Assembly (NCBI GenBank): GCA_013339895.1 | Contig: JABACO010000011.1 | Location: 6,853,794-6,917,793 of the forward strand | Length of the DNA: 64,000 nt | DNA from: Ephydatia muelleri | Taxonomy: Eukaryota; Porifera; Demospongiae; Spongillida; Spongillidae | Direction of reading: 5' to 3' | Part shown: positions 25,806-36,070 of the stretch, one piece after another | Numbering within the stretch: the first letter of the stretch is position 1 | Layout: the number at the start of each line of letters is the position of its first letter | The notes under the pieces: generated by a model | What the model was told of the DNA's origin: nothing | Database searches by the model: none | The model's input: the letters and a program-made list of their open reading frames with translations, nothing else | Made by a program: the position numbers and the translations under genes

Positions 25806-27150
25806 GTCATTTTGTCGTAAGACGAGAAAGAGAATCAGCATTACTGTTGTCCTTTCCAGGTCGATGGCGGACTTGAAATCTAAATGGTTGCAGCGCAATG
25901 CTCCACCTGGATAACTTTGCATTATTCTCCTTTAGTCGATCAAGCCACTCCAATGCCCGATGATCAGTTTGGATGACAAATGGTTTGCCGAGAAGGTAAC
26001 TCTAAATGCTTGGGTGGCCAACTTGATGGCCAGGCACTCTTTCTCAATGGTGAAGTACTTTTGTTCCCTCAAGAGTAATTTCCGGCTGAAGTAGGCCACC
26101 GGGTGGTCAGTACCCTGGTCGTCTAGCTGGCTCAATACTGCCCCAATACCAACATCTGAAGCATCAGTTTGTAGCACAAAGTCCTTCTGAAAATCTGGAC
26201 TCCGTAGAACAGGGGCCCTGCATAGTAGTTCCTTGAGTTTCTGGAACGATGCCTCACAGTTTTGGTTCCACACCACTTGGTTGGGTACAGCCTTCTTAGT
26301 CAGGTCTGTCAGGGGAGCTGCAATAGTCTGGAATAAATTTTCTGTAATAGCCAGTCAGCCCAAGGAAACAGCAAACCTGCTTCTTGGTTGTTGGGATGGA
26401 GAAAGACTCAACACCCTGCAGTTTACTCCTCTCAGGTTGTACCATACCATTGCCCACGATATGGCCCAGGTACACACATTTGGACATCCCAAATTGGCAT
26501 TTTGAGGGTTTGGCAGTAAGTCCCGCTGTCTGCAGACGCTGCAACACACTCCGTGTCTGTACCAAGTGCTCCTCCCAGGTGCTGCTATGGATCACCAGAT
26601 CATCAATGTAGGCGGCTGCGTAGCTCTCCAATCCTTGCAGGACCTTGTCCATCAACCTCTGGAATGTTGCTGGTGCTCCTTGGAGGCCAAAGGGCATCAT
26701 CTTAAATTGAAATAGGCCAAAGGGTGTTGTGAAGGCTGTAAGGTGCCTAGATGATTTGGCCATTGGAACTTGCCAGTACCCGAGAGTGAGGTCAAACGTA
26801 GTTATGAATTTGGCCTTGCCCAACCGATCGATGAGGTCATCAATCCTGGGCATAGGGTACGCATCCATTCGTGATTCAGCATTTAGCCGCCGGTAGTCAA
26901 CACAGAGTCGTAGAGTGCTGTCCTTCTTGTCAACTAGCACAATTGGAGATGCCCATTCACTTGACGAGGGTTCAATGATTCCAGAATCCAGCATATTGTG
27001 GATCTCTGTCTGCACCAATTCTCTATATGCATGAGGAAGGCGGTACGGTGAGAGCCTGATGGGCCTTGAGCCTGTGGTGGTTACTTGATGTTCAATCAAA
27101 GTTGTGCGTCCAGGGCTGCTGCTCATCACCTCGGTAAACTCCTTCAGCAT
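25806..27150 (-). pseudogene. Reverse transcriptase-RNase H of LTR retrotransposon
   Basis: 27150-26296 is a Gypsy RT: L-C-V-D-Y-R-R-L-N, T-F-D-L-T-L-G-Y-W-Q-V, the catalytic Y-I-D-D (about 26600) and the L-G-H-I-V connection motif. A frame change near 26330 separates it from RNase H at 26276-25932 (V-L-Q-T-D-A-S-D-V-G-I-G-A-V-L, E-K-E-C-L-A-I). A second change near 25990 precedes the normal end, R-H-R-P-G-K-D-N-S-N-A-D-S-L-S-R, with a stop near 25806. No integrase follows; the 3' LTR comes 25 bp later. Confidence 0.88.
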
Positions 27151-28323
27151 TCCTCTATCTGCGACCTCTGGGTTGTGGATAGCTGTTCACCAATCTTTGG
27201 ATCACCTTCACCACCACCACCTCTCCACTCAGGAATATCCACCTCACCACCAGCATCTGCCCAGTAGTTGCCACACGTTGGAGTATTCCACTTCTTTAGC
27301 ATATTAACATGGAAGGTTCGCTCACGCTTCCTGGTGTCGTGCATATCCACTAAGTAGTTGACATTGCTTGTCTTGTGGAGCACCGGATATGGTCCCTTCC
27401 ACTGCGCCGTCAGTGACCCAGCAGAAGTGGGGAGTAGCACTAGAACAAGATCACCAGGTTTAAACTCCCTCTGGCGTGCATATTTGTCATACCAAAGTTT
27501 CTGTAAACTTGAGTTGGGCATTACTCATGTTCTCCTTCACTAAGTCGGACAGGCTTGCTAACTTTTCTTGTACTGCCAGTACATAAGACACCACATTGTC
27601 ACTGCACTTTTTAGGTTCCCTCCATGTCTCCTTGAGGATGTCCAGTGGTTCTCGTACCGTCCGGCCATAGAGAAGCTCAAATGGTGAGAATCCAGTGGAG
27701 TCTTGAGGGACTTCCCGATATGCGAAGAGTAGAAATGGCAACCACTTGTCCCAGTTTAGATGATCTTCAACAGCAACCTTCTGCAGCATAGCCTTCAGGG
27801 TCTGGTTGAATCTCTCCACCAGACCATCTGTTTGAGGATGATACGGAGTTGTCCGTATTGGGTGCACATGTAGTAACTGATAGATCTCTGACAATAGTTG
27901 AGAAGTAAAATTACTCCCCTGGTCCGTCAGTATTTCCTCTGGTATGCCAACACGTGCAAATACCCTGACCAGTTCCTCCGCAATATGCTCAGCATCGATT
28001 GCCTTGACTGGGACTGCCTCAGGATATCTGGTAGCATAATTGCACATCACAAGGATGTAGCGATTACCTGACTTGGTTCTGGGCAGCGGACCAACAATGT
28101 CCATTGCCACACGTTGGAACGGTTCCGTCACCACAGGTAATGGGATGAGTGGAGCCTTCACCACCTTCTGTTTTGACGATTTCTGGCACACCTGGCAACT
28201 CCTGCAGAAGTCTTCCACATCTCTGTAGAGGGTAGGCCAGTAGAACCTGTGTAGGATCCTTTTGGCAGTCTTGTGCTTGCCCAAATGTCCAGCAATTGGC
28301 ACCTCATGTGCCAGTTGCAGCAC
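27144..28323 (-). pseudogene. Integrase of LTR retrotransposon (upstream of RT)
   Basis: 28323-27487 holds the H2C2 zinc-binding region (H-E-V-P-I-A-G-H-L-G, C-R-S-C-Q-V-C) and the DDE core: D in M-D-I-V-G-P-L-P, D in L-T-D-Q-G-S-N-F, E in G-L-V-E-R-F-N-Q. After a frame change near 27500, 27521-27144 holds the C-terminal region F-K-P-G-D-L-V-L-V-L and the GPY/F module W-K-G-P-Y-P-V-L. It ends in a short overlap with the RT frame at about 27150. Confidence 0.88.
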
Positions 28324-29461
28324 TGCTTTTCAACACTGTGGGTAGGACAAGCTGGTCCACTGCTGACTCTGCATCACGTCCCCTTGGTATCCATCGCCTG
28401 AACAGTAGCCCCTCAGAATTATAGAAATGTGTTTCTGACTTTCCCTCACTAACCCTGAGTGTTTCCAAGGATGGATCCTCCATCTGCAACTTCTGAAGCT
28501 CCTCTGCCGATATGTCAAGTGCACCTGTCTTCAACATCTGTGTGTGATGACATCTCTGGTACCGTTTCTGACTCCTGGTCAGCTTGGGCCTTGACTTTCC
28601 ACCACTGAACAAACTGTCATCCAGCATACAGCCATCTAGTGTCACGTCCTTTGCACACTCCATCTCTGAACCACCATCCGTTGCAGCCTGTGTATCAACT
28701 GGTTCGCTCATCACTGGATTTGGATTCACTTGTGAGTCTTCCTCTCTCTGTAGCTGGATTTCATCCTCTTCCTCTTGCTTCCTTGCTGCAGCTCGCGTTA
28801 CCACCATCCAGGCTTCATATCCTCGTCGCCTGGCACCATGAGTATTGCCTCCCACAAACTTTGCCAGTTCAGTTCCAAGGAGTACAGACACTGGTAGTGA
28901 TTTTGACACCGCAGCTTCCACCACTAGTGGAACTCCATCCACCACCAAGTTGACATTTGCAACCGGGTAGAGTACATTGTCCCCATGTGCGCAGCGTATA
29001 GTGACTGCCTCTCCTGGTAGCAACTTCTCCTGCAGCACAAGGTCATTATGGACTAGGGTCTTTGAACACTCAGTGTCCAGAACAATGTCGTTCACCTTCC
29101 TTCCTTCCACCAGGCCAGCCCTCTGAAGAGTAGACTTTGGCCAACGGCCACTAGCACAGTACATGGCCTTTTCAGGGCACCTTGTGGCTACATGCCCCTG
29201 CTTCCCACAGTTGAAGCAGGTGACTGTTGACAAGTAGTTTCCACGCCTCTGCCCTGATCTGAAGGGTCGCTTCTCCCGTGGGTGTGAAGTTTCCCCCTCC
29301 TCCTTATCGTGCTGACTGCGGTCAGGCTTAGTACCAGGGGCTGGTAGACAAGGTTTCCCAGTCTGGTCATCCTTGGCAGTCTGCTTCCTCGCTTCAAGGT
29401 AATCATCAGCCAGCTGCCCCACTTCCAGAGCGGTCTTGGGTTTCCGTTCTTTTATCCACAT
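28304..29461 (-). pseudogene. Gag zinc knuckle and protease segment of LTR retrotransposon
   Basis: A single 385-codon frame contains the CCHC knuckle C-F-N-C-G-K-Q-G-H-V-A-T-R-C (about 29180-29225) and a retropepsin-like stretch I-V-L-D-T-E-C-S-K-T-L-V-H (about 29045-29085). The catalytic D-T/S-G triad reads D-T-E here, so the invariant glycine is replaced and activity is unlikely. The later part leads toward integrase (L-V-L-P-T-V-L-K-S) and leaves frame near 28315. Confidence 0.82.
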
Positions 29462-30288
29462 TCGGATTGAGGTGCAAGAGTGTTTAGCAGCTGCTCCTGG
29501 ATGACTGCCTCCTTAACCAGCTCAACGGTGTTCACTCTCTTGAGCCACTTGGTAGCTAGGTCACCCAGACGAATAGCAAGATCCCGGTGAGTTTCCTCAT
29601 TGCTTCGAACTGCTGACCAAAAATGCTGACGATAGGTCGGTGATATCATACCGTCTGAGGATGGCCGCCTTCACTGTCATAGATGAGGGCATCCTCTGCA
29701 TCCTCTGTAGTCAGAGCTGCATAGGCCTGCTGCACCTTCCCAGTGAGCTGTGGAGCCAGTTTGAAGATCCACTTGTTCCGTGGGATATTATATGCTGTCA
29801 TTAGCCGTTCAAAGGTGGTAAGGTAGGCTTCAACGTCGTCCCTATCAGTAAGCTTAACCACCCGCAGGTCATTATCACCTGCCTTACTTGTCTCAGTAGA
29901 TTCCGCCTTTTTCACTTCAGCGATTTTGGCTAGCAACTCCATCTGCACACGTAGTTCCTTATCGCGCTGTTTCCACTCCTCCTCCCGTTGTCGGCGATCG
30001 GCCGAGTCTTTCTGTCGGATCTCTTCCATCCGCTTCTGTCTCTCTTGTTCCTTTTCTGCATATGCTTCCGCTCCGCTTCCTTTCCTCTTCCCGTTCTTGC
30101 CTCTGCTTTTCCTTCTCCGCCTCTACTCGTTTCCTCTCTTCTTCGCGATCACGTCGCTCTTGCTCACGCCTTTGTTCCTGTTCTTCACAGAGCGAACTCA
30201 GCGCGTTGAAGCGGATGACCACACGTTCCGGACGAACGTATTCGAGTAACGTTGTAAGCCAGACACGGTGATAGCGAAGGAGCGTCAC
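29452..30288 (-). pseudogene. Gag region of LTR retrotransposon
   Basis: Three overlapping frames (30288-29959, 30029-29646, 29649-29452) form one Gag. An N-terminal highly charged E/R/K coiled coil is followed by V-K-L-T-D-R-D-D-V-E-A-Y-L-T-T-F-E. That is followed by a SCAN/Gag-like helical stretch (Y-R-Q-H-F-W-S, W-L-K-R-V-N-T-V-E). Frame changes near 30060 and 29655 break it. It joins out of frame to the zinc-knuckle/protease segment near 29460. Confidence 0.8.
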
Positions 30289-30350
30289 TAGCGGGGGTTG
30301 TGGAACTTCTGAAGACGATGCTCGAGGAGAGGATCCGACTGACGACTATC

Positions 30351-30367
30351 CCGCCGCACTGCCCCCA
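30351..30367 (-). other. Candidate primer binding site
   Basis: On the minus strand, two bases inside the 5' LTR, the sequence TGGGGGCAGTGCGGCGG starts with TGG, as expected for pairing with the CCA end of a tRNA. I cannot name the tRNA. Confidence 0.45.
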
Positions 30368-30369
30368 CT

Positions 30370-30632
30370 TGTAAAGGACGCCACCCGCGCTCGCAGCGAA
30401 CAACAGCCACAGGGGACAAGGCACTTAATTACACTTCAGAGAGAGTGTTTCAACATACACAGGTAGCATATATATAGGCAGAGAAATACACACAATAGCT
30501 CTGCCTGACAAACAAAGCGCCTCCCCAGCGTAGAGGCTACAGCATCCCGCAGGGCGCTGTCGGCCCGCGCACAATAGGTCCATTCCCTAATACGTAATTG
30601 TAATCGTGTAACTAACAGTTCAGTCCGCCACA
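30370..30632 (-). repeat. 5' LTR (263 bp)
   Basis: Begins TGTAAAGGACG and ends CCGCCACA on the plus strand, giving TG…CA termini. It contains TATATATA near 30470-30478, a possible promoter for the minus-strand element. Lacks an 11-bp segment present in the 3' LTR. Confidence 0.9.
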
Positions 30633-30637
30633 GTACT

Positions 30638-30834
30638 CGACTAAAGTTAAGTACAAACTAGTCATTGACTATGATTGATTTTGCAATGGTCAATTACTTC
30701 AACTCAAATAGCAAAATATTTGGTAGTTATTCAAAGTTCGATTAGTTATTTCAAAACAAAACAATTATAATTGTAGTGTGATTATTTTCGTGAAAAGGGA
30801 CCTAATGCATGCATTATATAATTTCCAGTAGTGT
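30638..30834 (-). other. Gene B intron 2 between LTR element and Gypsy remnant
   Basis: Collinear with gene A about 6020-6105 (AAGTTAAGTACAAACTAGTCATT, ATTATATAATTTCCAGTA). Copy B then joins directly to text matching A 7800, so about 1.7 kb present in A is missing here. Confidence 0.65.
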
Positions 30835-31261
30835 TAGGGAGGCTGTTGGACGGCTGACCACGGAGAAGGTTGTTGTACCACCAGGCAGCGAAATGGAGCT
30901 GATGGTGAAGCAGATGGGGAGCTTCCACTGTTGGGAGTGATGTGTCCAGTCAACTTGAAGTGACAGTGGTCCAGTGGCCTGGTTCCTGTACGTGTGCTCA
31001 ACACTAGAGATGAAGAGGATGTTCTGATGAAAGCAGTGAAAGTGGCAAAGACAGAGCTTGTGGAAGAGAACTGCACTCTAAATATCGCAACAATTACCAG
31101 GAACTTGAATCTAGTGTGTGTGCTACACCAGTGATATGGAAAAGGAGCAGCTGTGTGCACTTGTGGAGGAGTATGAAGATGTGTTCTTGATTACCAGCAG
31201 TGGAATTGGCCACACCACGGTCCTGAAGCATTGCATAAATATTGATGATGCCCAGCCAGAC

Positions 31262-31490
31262 CCTTGTCGCAATCCCCAGGCCCAGCCAGACAACCTCCCC
31301 CCTTGTCGCAATCCCCAGGCCCGCAGGGACAACCTCCCCTCTTGTCGCAATCCCCAGGCCCCCAGGGACAACCTCCCCCCCCCATCCCCAGGCCCACAGG
31401 GACAACCTCCCATCTTGTCGCAATCCCCAGGCCGGCAGGGACAACCTCCCCTCTTGTCGCAATCCCCAGGCCCACAGGGACAAAGTTAGG
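31262..31490. repeat. Minisatellite in Gypsy remnant, units of about 36-39 bp
   Basis: About six imperfect copies of a unit like CTTGTCGCAATCCCCAGGCC plus (C/A)CAGGGACAACCTCCCC. Copy A has a single unit at the homologous site (about 8237-8275). The units keep an open frame, giving a proline-rich plus-strand reading of no evident function. Confidence 0.85.
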
Positions 31491-31502
31491 AGAGTAATAC
31501 AT

Positions 31503-31652
31503 GCTGGACCAAGGAGTCATCCAGCAGTCTGACAGCCCATTGGACCAAGGAGTCATCCAGCAGTCTGACAGCGGTGAGCCCATTGGACTAAGGAGTCATC
31601 CAGCAGTCTGACAGCCCATTGGACCAAGAAGTCATTCAGCAGTCTGACAGCC
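31503..31652. repeat. Second tandem repeat in Gypsy remnant
   Basis: Four copies of TGGACCAAGGAGTCATCCAG plus CAGTCTGACAGC, starting near 31504, 31539, 31585 and 31620. The homologous stretch of copy A (about 8292-8325) is single-copy. Confidence 0.85.
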
Positions 31653-31980
31653 AATGGTCTTCTTCTTCTACAGTCCTCAAGCTAGTAGACAAGATTTTCA
31701 CCTGAACAGCTGCACAGTTACGAAGATAGGCAGTTTGAATTAGAGCTTGTGAAGGAAGTGTGCAACCTTCTATAAGTGAAGAAGACGCATACAGTGCCAA
31801 GCTACCAATGGACTTGATGTATGGTTCTGGTCGAACAGAAGAAGTTCCTACGTGGCATATGCACTGGTAAGTGATAGGTGCAGGGCGGAGCATGCAAAAA
31901 ATGGCAGAAGGATCTATACGATGTGAAGGTTCACAGAAAGCCATTTGATCCTGGTGACCTTGTCTCTTGCATGCTGTTCC

Positions 31981-31982
<2 letters not shown>

Positions 31983-32017
<35 letters not shown>
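31983..32017. repeat. Poly-G tract (35 G)
   Basis: Thirty-five consecutive G between …GTTCCTT and CTGTTGCGGTAACTTG. The homologous position in copy A (about 8651) has six G, so the run expanded in this copy or was mis-assembled. Confidence 0.9.
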
Positions 32018-33207
32018 CTGTTGCGGTAACTTGATTGCCCATGGAAGGGAATGCTCAAAGTGGAGGAGCGGATAGGGGACAGTGCCTACAAACACAAGGG
32101 GATGCTAAGCGTGAAACTTCAGATAGTGCACTGTGACAGGCTGAAACTGTGCCACCCAACATCAGGCTCTACCAGGAAATGGAATAAACAACACCGTGGT
32201 GGTGATGGTAGAGTCGCTGACTGGCAAATTAATATGCAGGTTGCACAAGGAGGTAATTTGCAACTGCCGTACGGTGAAGTTGAGGATAATACAATGCCTT
32301 CTCCAGAGGAAGACCGACTGATACTGGAACTAGGTGGGGTGGCTCGTGATCCTGCACCAATACCTTTGGAATACCTACACAAGAAGCATCGAAGTGGGAA
32401 CCAGCGAACAAAGACTGACTGACATCTACGGACCGTATATCACTTGTTGAAAAGAGGGGAGCAGTGTAACGCATGTGCTGTTGAGCCACAGTTGAATGCT
32501 CAGGTGATTGACCTCTTACGATATACATAGCAGTGTGTGCGTGAACTCTCAGATGCCATTAAAACTTGCTGCCACTTACAGACATAACAGATCTTGTATG
32601 AACAGTACTTTACTTTTAAGAGCAACTTTTCAATTTGCAAATGACACATGCAGGGTCAAACTTCCAGTTGAGCGCAAATCAAATGGTACACAAGCAATCT
32701 ACACTAGCTTATTTAACATTACGAAACTAGTAAAATGCAAATAGGCATGTTGACAATAAAAAATAATAATCTAGTTTTATCGTACCATAAGCCCCAACGT
32801 TAGGCACTAAAAACGTGCACACTGGCAAGCATATACGTCCTGGTGCTGATCAGTAGTGAACTGTGTGCAAATTTGGTCGATGTTGTTTTCCCCCTATAAG
32901 CTACATCTTGCTGCTTGTATTGGAATAATACTCCAGTGGTTGTGGTGGAGGCTGTGGTTACCCCATTTTACCTACCAGACCACAGGCTGAGTTCAATTCA
33001 TTGATGATGCATGTGAAAGCAGTGTACAGATAGGATTGATTTCGAGGGAAAAAAGTACGCAATATCACACCCACCATTTGTACATGTATAGATCAGAGAG
33101 ATTATGCATACAGTGTACACTGTAATTGAGCAAGAGTCTGTAAAATAATTTCATATCCACCTACACTGTAAAAAAAAAAAGACTGCCCCTCACTCTTCGC
33201 TCGCTTC

Positions 33208-35483
33208 GATCGGACGTCGACTGACCTTCGATCGTATCACCGATGACGAAGTTAAAATAGCTGGGACTGCTATTACGCGTTTAGCCTATAACTACTCTAG
33301 AAGATGTGGGGCTCTCATGCAGTATTAATTCTATTCGTCAACGAGTCAGTTCTATGTGTGTAACCTGCCATCTGTTATTTAGTTACTCATATAACAGTAA
33401 CGACTGTAACAGAAAAAATTAACAAGTGAATGTGACGTTGAATAAATTAATTTCATGGACAAACTACGGTCTACAAAGGCCTAAGGTTTAATGATGCTGG
33501 GATTTTAAATATTAAAACCCTACATCAAACAAACCAATAAAAAAATCACTTCATGCAGCAGTGGTGATGAAAGTCGATTCAGTTGCATGCTTCTATTAAA
33601 ATTTTTCCGTTCTTAAAACTTCTAGCACGCGAATTTCTGTTTTGGTGGCACAGTCCCCGCTCAAAATCAGACATAAAGTATTTTCCACACAAAGAGCGAT
33701 ATTTCCACATGCATGCGTCATGATAATTCCCTTCTATATGTGTTTTATAAATCACTCTCTGTTGCATGACATATAGTTTTTGATACGGTAAATGTATGCC
33801 CTCGGGCATATACGTAATTTGTACACCCATACCTTGCAGAGAATCATATTGATTAATACCATTTTGTTGTTGTATAAATATAACCCATGCGTAATGCGAT
33901 TTCGATTCAGTAATACTGAAGGTGGCGGGATTGAAATATGCATGCCCCCAAAAAGTGCATAATAATTAATCACTGAACTGAATAAAAATAATGCAGTTGT
34001 AAAGGTCCCCCCCCCCCCGTGCTTCAGTAAAGACTGCTCCTCCTGGCACCATTGTTAAGTTATGCGGTGCCACCCCGAGATCTTGAGAAGCATCAGTTTC
34101 ATATAGCACCCAATGCAAGGTAAATAGGTAAGACGGGACCCACAGAGTCATCATGCATGGGTTGGGTCAGGTCATCTGTTCATGCTGCATCTCTTCAAGG
34201 TTGGAAGGTAACTCACATATGTCACAATGATGTTTATGAGGACAATCCTGCAAGATGACATTCATTAACAACTTTGTGCACCATTTGCCAGAAGCAAAGA
34301 AGTTTTGGGGACTTGCTATGAGAACTGCCAGACAGTACAGCCACACCACATCCCGTATTCCCCTACTTTGAAGGGATTTCCTTCTGTCAGTAACTTTGTA
34401 TACTGTTGATATATGCTTTCTCACCATACACATAGTCACATTTCCACTAAGGCCTAGGGGGTAAGCCATACATTACATCTACTGGTAACCGCCGAACTTC
34501 TCTTTCATAACCTGTATGGGTCTATATTTCTATGAGTATTGGAGAGTTATTTTTAACGGCATTGTAATGTGCTGCTAAATGTATCATAATCGGGTTGATC
34601 TTCCTTTTGACAGTTTTTCAACAAAACCGGCTAGGCCTTATTCCATCAGAGGTCATTCTTGCGTCCTGCATTCTATAAATGTTTACTCCATCATGCATTT
34701 TGCTCACACTATTTTGCCCAGCGTGTCATCCCTATATGGAACTCAATATATTATCCCATCATCGAACATTGCAGTTATTCGTTCCCGGTACAATACTGTT
34801 AACCTTACATCCTTTTGCACATTGTATCCCTTTTCGTAGGCTCATAGGCAGTTTGTAAGTGCATGTATGCATGCCGTTATTTGCCTCAAAGTGAATTTAA
34901 AATAATAATTTACAATACAAGTTCAAAGTGGATGTACATGTACCCTTCACTAGTGTGGTAAGCCAGCATCATTAGAGTCTCCACTTGGTGTTCGACCTGC
35001 TAATAATGGAGTTTCGACCTTGATCAGTGTGAATTATATTACATCATAACACGGAGCAAAAGTGCATTACGTTTGAACAGTTCAGCCGTCCCGGTATACG
35101 AGTCTTAGCCGGAACCACGGAACTGAATTGATCTTCATCATCCTCCATTGAAATGAGATTTCTTGGTTTGACCTGGATTTGAATATTTAAAATCCCAGCA
35201 TCATTAAACCTTAGGCCCTAGCAGACCGGAGTGTCCAAGAAATTAATTTGTTCAATATCACATTCACTTGTTAATTTGTTCTGTTACAGTCGTTACTGAT
35301 ATATGAGTAATTAAATAACAGATGGTTACACACATAGAACTGACTCGTTGACGAATAGAATTAATACTGCATGAGAGCCCCACATCTTCTAGAGTAGTTA
35401 TAGGTTAAATGCGTATCAGCAGTCCCAGCTATTGTAAACTTCGTCGTCGGTGATACGATCGAAGGTCGGTCGACGTCCGATCG
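33208..35483. mobile_element. Foldback element with ~310-bp inverted arms
   Basis: The left arm, 33208 to about 33517 (starting GATCGGACGTCGAC), is the inverted copy of about 35171-35483, with only scattered mismatches. Both contain AGAAGATGTGGGGCTCTCAT and TTCGTCAACGAGTCAGTTCT in opposite orientation. The 1.65-kb interior has no recognisable protein and contains a 12-base C run (34007-34018). Structure fits a non-autonomous long-TIR element. Confidence 0.8.
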
Positions 35484-35635
35484 TATCGATGACTCTTCGC
35501 TGCGTTCATCCAACGATCGCTGCGCTCATCCAACGATCGCTGGGAATGATGGGTGACCGCTGCAATCACAACACCATCATGTCGCTGCGTTCATCCAAAC
35601 ATCGCTGCGCTCATCCAACGATCGCTGCGAACAGA

Positions 35636-35796
35636 GGAAAAAAACGCGTCGAATCACTTTATGATTTTCAAATGATTTGTCACTTACATTCTGTTACAGA
35701 ATGTTTACATTATGTTACAGTCTGTAAACATTCTGTAACATAATGTAAGTGACAAATCATTTGAAAATCATAAAGTGATTTGACGCGTTTTTTTCC
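35636..35796. mobile_element. Hairpin MITE, 74-bp arms
   Basis: A near-perfect palindrome runs from GGAAAAAAACGCGTC (35636) to the complementary GACGCGTTTTTTTCC (about 35782-35796). The loop is about 12 bp (35710-35721). Flanked by near-identical direct repeats of about 40 bp at 35542-35582 and 35801-35841 (GGAATGATGG(G/A)TGACCGCTG…). Confidence 0.8.
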
Positions 35797-35886
35797 TGTG
35801 GAATGATGGATGACCGCTGCAATCACAACATCGTCATGTCGAAAGCAAAATGTCGAAATTTGGAAGGTTTGGTGTTCCATATGTGT

Positions 35887-35888
<2 letters not shown>

Positions 35889-35926
<38 letters not shown>

Positions 35927-36070
35927 ACATTTGTGTGTGTGTGCTCGTGTGTGTGTGTGTGTGTGTGCACATGTGTGTGTGCATGTGTGTGTGCATGTGT
36001 ATGTGTGCATGTGTGTATGTTTGTGCCACACACACACACACACACATATACGCACACATGCACACACACT
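35889..36070. repeat. (GT)n then (CA)n microsatellite
   Basis: GT-rich repeats with CA/AT interruptions (35889-36018) are followed by (CA)n at 36027-36069. The two halves are complementary and could form a hairpin. Long open frames here are artefacts of the repeat. Confidence 0.9.

Larger units (their letters stand above)
25509..30632 (-). mobile_element. Ty3/Gypsy LTR retrotransposon, Gmr1-type order, defective
   Basis: This is a complete 5.1-kb element in minus orientation. LTRs lie at 30370-30632 (5') and 25509-25781 (3'), with a GTACT duplication at 25504-25508 and 30633-30637. In transcription order the domains are Gag with coiled coil, CCHC knuckle, protease, integrase (H2C2, DDE, GPY/F), reverse transcriptase and RNase H. 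Integrase therefore precedes RT. That order is typical of Copia and, within Ty3/Gypsy, of Gmr1-like elements. The RT (Y-I-D-D) and the GPY/F module look like Gypsy. At least eight frame breaks (near 30060, 29655, 29460, 28315, 27500, 27150, 26330 and 25990) mark it as inactive. The two LTRs differ by about 11 substitutions and two indels over about 262 aligned bases. It lies in the same orientation as the host gene, inside intron 2. Confidence 0.92.
30835..32750 (+). mobile_element. Decayed Ty3/Gypsy element in gene B intron 2
   Basis: This is the paralogue of the remnant at 7795-8735. It has the same pre-RT pol segment (L-V-E-E-Y-E-D-V-F at about 31160) fused to the same integrase tail (about 31780-31980). 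It extends further through an integrase C-terminal region (R-I-G-D-S-A-Y, then L-Q-I-V-H-C-D-R-L-K near 32065-32150). Gag and protease are missing. Two tandem-repeat expansions and a 35-base G run have grown inside it. No RT or integrase core is present. Confidence 0.68.

Noticed and set aside
31118..31532. Proline-rich plus-strand frames of about 120 codons
   Set aside because: Created by minisatellite expansion in a dead Gypsy remnant; copy A has one unit only.
35490..35640. CRISPR-like array suggested by repeated TCATCCAACGATCGCTGCG
   Set aside because: Few, irregularly spaced units in a eukaryotic transposon context; simple tandem duplication explains it.
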